From the NCBI GenBank assembly GCA_023404495.1, contig JAEYBE010000021.1, positions 1-57,415 of the forward strand: a stretch of DNA of 57,415 nucleotides, read 5' to 3'. Under the pieces are notes generated by a model. The model was not told where the DNA came from. It saw nothing but the letters and a program-made list of their open reading frames with translations, and searched no databases. Position 1 is the stretch's first letter. The number at the start of each line of letters is the position of its first letter. Of the stretch, positions 56,303 to 57,415 are shown in pieces. The stretch comes from Actinomycetes bacterium. Lineage in GTDB: Bacteria; Actinomycetota; Thermoleophilia; Solirubrobacterales; JACPNS01. Both the position numbers and the translations under genes were made by a program.

Positions 56303-57415
56303 ATGCGTGTGTTCATTTGTAGCCTCTTTGCCGCGGTCGCTCTCGCTTGCGTGGGCGTCTCGCCTGCTGCCGCCCAGATAGGCAGAGTCGTGGCGCTCGG
56401 GGATTCGTCGGCGTCAGGCACGGGACTTGGAACGGCGTTGCCAGGCACGCCGGCGCAGTGCAATCGCACCGGATCTGGCTATCCCGATCTCGCTGCGGCC
56501 GAGATCGTCCACGGCGGATTTGTGAACGTCGCCTGCGATGGAGCCACCACTACTTCCCTCTTTTGGGGATCTACCAGCCCGATGATCCCGGCGCAGCTAT
56601 CGGCGCTCGACGGGACCGAAGACGCGGTGATCCTCGGGATCGGCGACAACAATGCAAAGTACGGAGAAGTCACCAACAACTGTCTCGTGCACATCGCCAC
56701 CTACGACGCGGACACGTGCACCAGCACCTACGTGAGCGGGAGCGGGAACGCACTCCTGGGAATCGCGCAATCGATCGCCGTTTCGCAGCAGTACATCCCC
56801 TCGATCGGGGCCTCGATCGATGAGATTCGCGCACGTTCTCCCCACGCCGAGATATTTCTCGTCGGCTATCCGCGGATTGCCCCGCCCAGCGGAATCAACT
56901 GCAAAGGCAATTACCTGAACCTGACTCTGGCCGACGGTCCGGTATTTGCGACCTGGGAAGACACCGTCAATCTGACGCTCGCCAGCGAGGCCGCGGCGCA
57001 CGGCGCACATTTTGTCGACATGCACCCCTCCTCGCTCTCACACACCGCTTGTACGCCGGCAGGCATTCGCTGGGTGGTGCCGTTCAGCCAGCTGGACGCG
57101 ACGGCCACGGGAGAGGGCGTCGCGCTGCACCCCAACGCAGCGGGAGCGCGCGCCGTAGCGTCGGCCGTCGTTGCGGCGATGAGCGCCGCGGGTCTCGACC
57201 TTGGGCCAGCGCCGACCGAGCCGACCGGCGAGACAGGAGAGGCCGGCGAGACGGGGCAGACCGGGCAGACCGGGCAGACCGGGCAGACCGGGGGCACGGG
57301 AAGCACGAACGAGACCGGGCCAACTGGCGAGACCGGCAGCACCGGAACCTCCGGCGAGACCGGCCCGACTGGTGCAACCGGCGGGACCGGGCAGACCGGG
57401 CAGACCGGCCTGACG
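56303..57415 (+). CDS. Secreted SGNH hydrolase with collagen-like tail, partial
   Basis: The reading frame is open from ATG 56303 to the window end (371 codons, 3' end missing). A signal peptide (1-24, PAAAQ) is followed by an SGNH domain parallel to the previous gene: VVALGDSSASG with the nucleophile Ser, CDGATTTSLFW, GIGDNNAKYG in block III (GDNN instead of GDND; the Asn is kept), and HPNAAGARAV with the catalytic His. From residue 307 the protein turns into Gly-X-Thr triplets (TGETGEAGETGQTGQ and so on) that continue past the window. Collagen-like tails occur on bacterial surface proteins. It is a duplicate of 54915 with a different C-terminus. Confidence 0.85.
   Translation, partial: MRVFICSLFAAVALACVGVSPAAAQIGRVVALGDSSASGTGLGTALPGTPAQCNRTGSGYPDLAAAEIVHGGFVNVACDGATTTSLFWGSTSPMIPAQLSALDGTEDAVILGIGDNNAKYGEVTNNCLVHIATYDADTCTSTYVSGSGNALLGIAQSIAVSQQYIPSIGASIDEIRARSPHAEIFLVGYPRIAPPSGINCKGNYLNLTLADGPVFATWEDTVNLTLASEAAAHGAHFVDMHPSSLSHTACTPAGIRWVVPFSQLDATATGEGVALHPNAAGARAVASAVVAAMSAAGLDLGPAPTEPTGETGEAGETGQTGQTGQTGQTGGTGSTNETGPTGETGSTGTSGETGPTGATGGTGQTGQTGLT
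57224..57415 (+). repeat. Gly-X-Thr collagen-like coding repeat
   Basis: In-frame triplets of Thr-Gly-X, at first E/A, then a pure run of TGQ units (57260-57295) and mixed TGS/TGP/TGA units, extend to the window end in the SGNH gene. On the DNA level the pure run consists of 9-base or 6-base near-identical units of GGG-CAG-ACC, so length is likely to vary by slippage. A shorter version of the same kind is in the linker of the 2400-3149 protein. Confidence 0.9.

Noticed and set aside
57224..57415. Tandem DNA repeat or CRISPR at the window end
   Set aside because: The repeat is in frame and codes for Gly-X-Thr triplets of a secreted protein.

Overview
The window is gene-dense, GC-rich DNA with long ORFs, many stop/start overlaps (ATGA, GTGA, TTGA), GTG and TTG starts, and almost no non-coding space; no gene-free stretch exceeds about 230 bases. 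The gene set suggests an actinobacterium, most likely class Thermoleophilia (Solirubrobacterales type). It includes a zwf-opcA pair, CsoR/CopA, caa3-type CtaG, many fatty-acid/acyl-CoA enzymes, GT-C membrane glycosyltransferases, and families of secreted NlpC/P60-like and SGNH proteins. The taxonomic call is inference from gene content. No IS element, integrase, phage gene or CRISPR array was seen.

Layout. 1-2.4 kb: a DHA2 MFS exporter (cut by the window edge) and its MarR regulator, divergent from an acyl-CoA synthetase, with a 26-bp operator-like dyad between them. 2.4-5.8 kb: exported proteins (two tandem NlpC/P60-like proteins, an unknown secreted protein, an SGNH esterase). 5.8-15.4 kb: pentose-phosphate genes on the minus strand. 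tkt-tal-pgi-gnd-zwf-opcA-pgl form a tight operon, and rpiB lies just beyond a 45-residue membrane peptide on the other strand. 15.5-18 kb: divergent csoR/copA with a CsoR-type operator. 18-24.5 kb: an MFS protein, a third NlpC/P60 paralogue, msrB, a DUF202 protein, a polysaccharide deacetylase, a 3D-domain protein, an MBL-fold hydrolase and a cyclophilin. 24.49-24.67 kb: four near-identical palindromes at symmetric 64-34-64 bp spacing. 24.7-35.6 kb: an SDR, an SGNH esterase, an AI-2E-type permease, a K+ channel, a YihY protein, an aldo-keto reductase coupled to an SRAP/HMCES protein, a GNAT protein, a cupredoxin lipoprotein, purE-purK and a CtaG-like protein. 35.77 kb: tRNA-Pro(UGG), next to a 61-bp interrupted palindrome. 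36-41.4 kb: a divergent sugar-phosphate transferase, a GMC oxidoreductase with a four-Cys motif coupled to an acyl-CoA synthetase, and a glyoxalase-like protein. 41.4-47.5 kb: a PAS-only membrane sensor, then a minus-strand operon of AidB-like acyl-CoA dehydrogenase, crotonase, TetR regulator, MBL hydrolase and CMD-family protein. 47.5-53.3 kb: two convergent modules, each a GT-C membrane protein followed by an exported seven-repeat beta-propeller. 53.39-53.55 kb: a 163-nt imperfect hairpin whose substitutions are all G.U-compatible on the plus strand. 53.6-57.4 kb: a thiolase with a TetR-type operator, then two tandem SGNH hydrolases; the second has a collagen-like Gly-X-Thr tail and runs off the window.

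Themes. Central carbon metabolism and NADPH supply (pentose phosphate operon), acyl-CoA metabolism in several separate regulated units, copper handling (csoR-copA, cupredoxin, CtaG) and a large envelope/exported component. The signals least explained by known genes are the symmetric four-palindrome array, the 163-nt hairpin, the palindrome beside the tRNA, and the paired GT-C/propeller modules.
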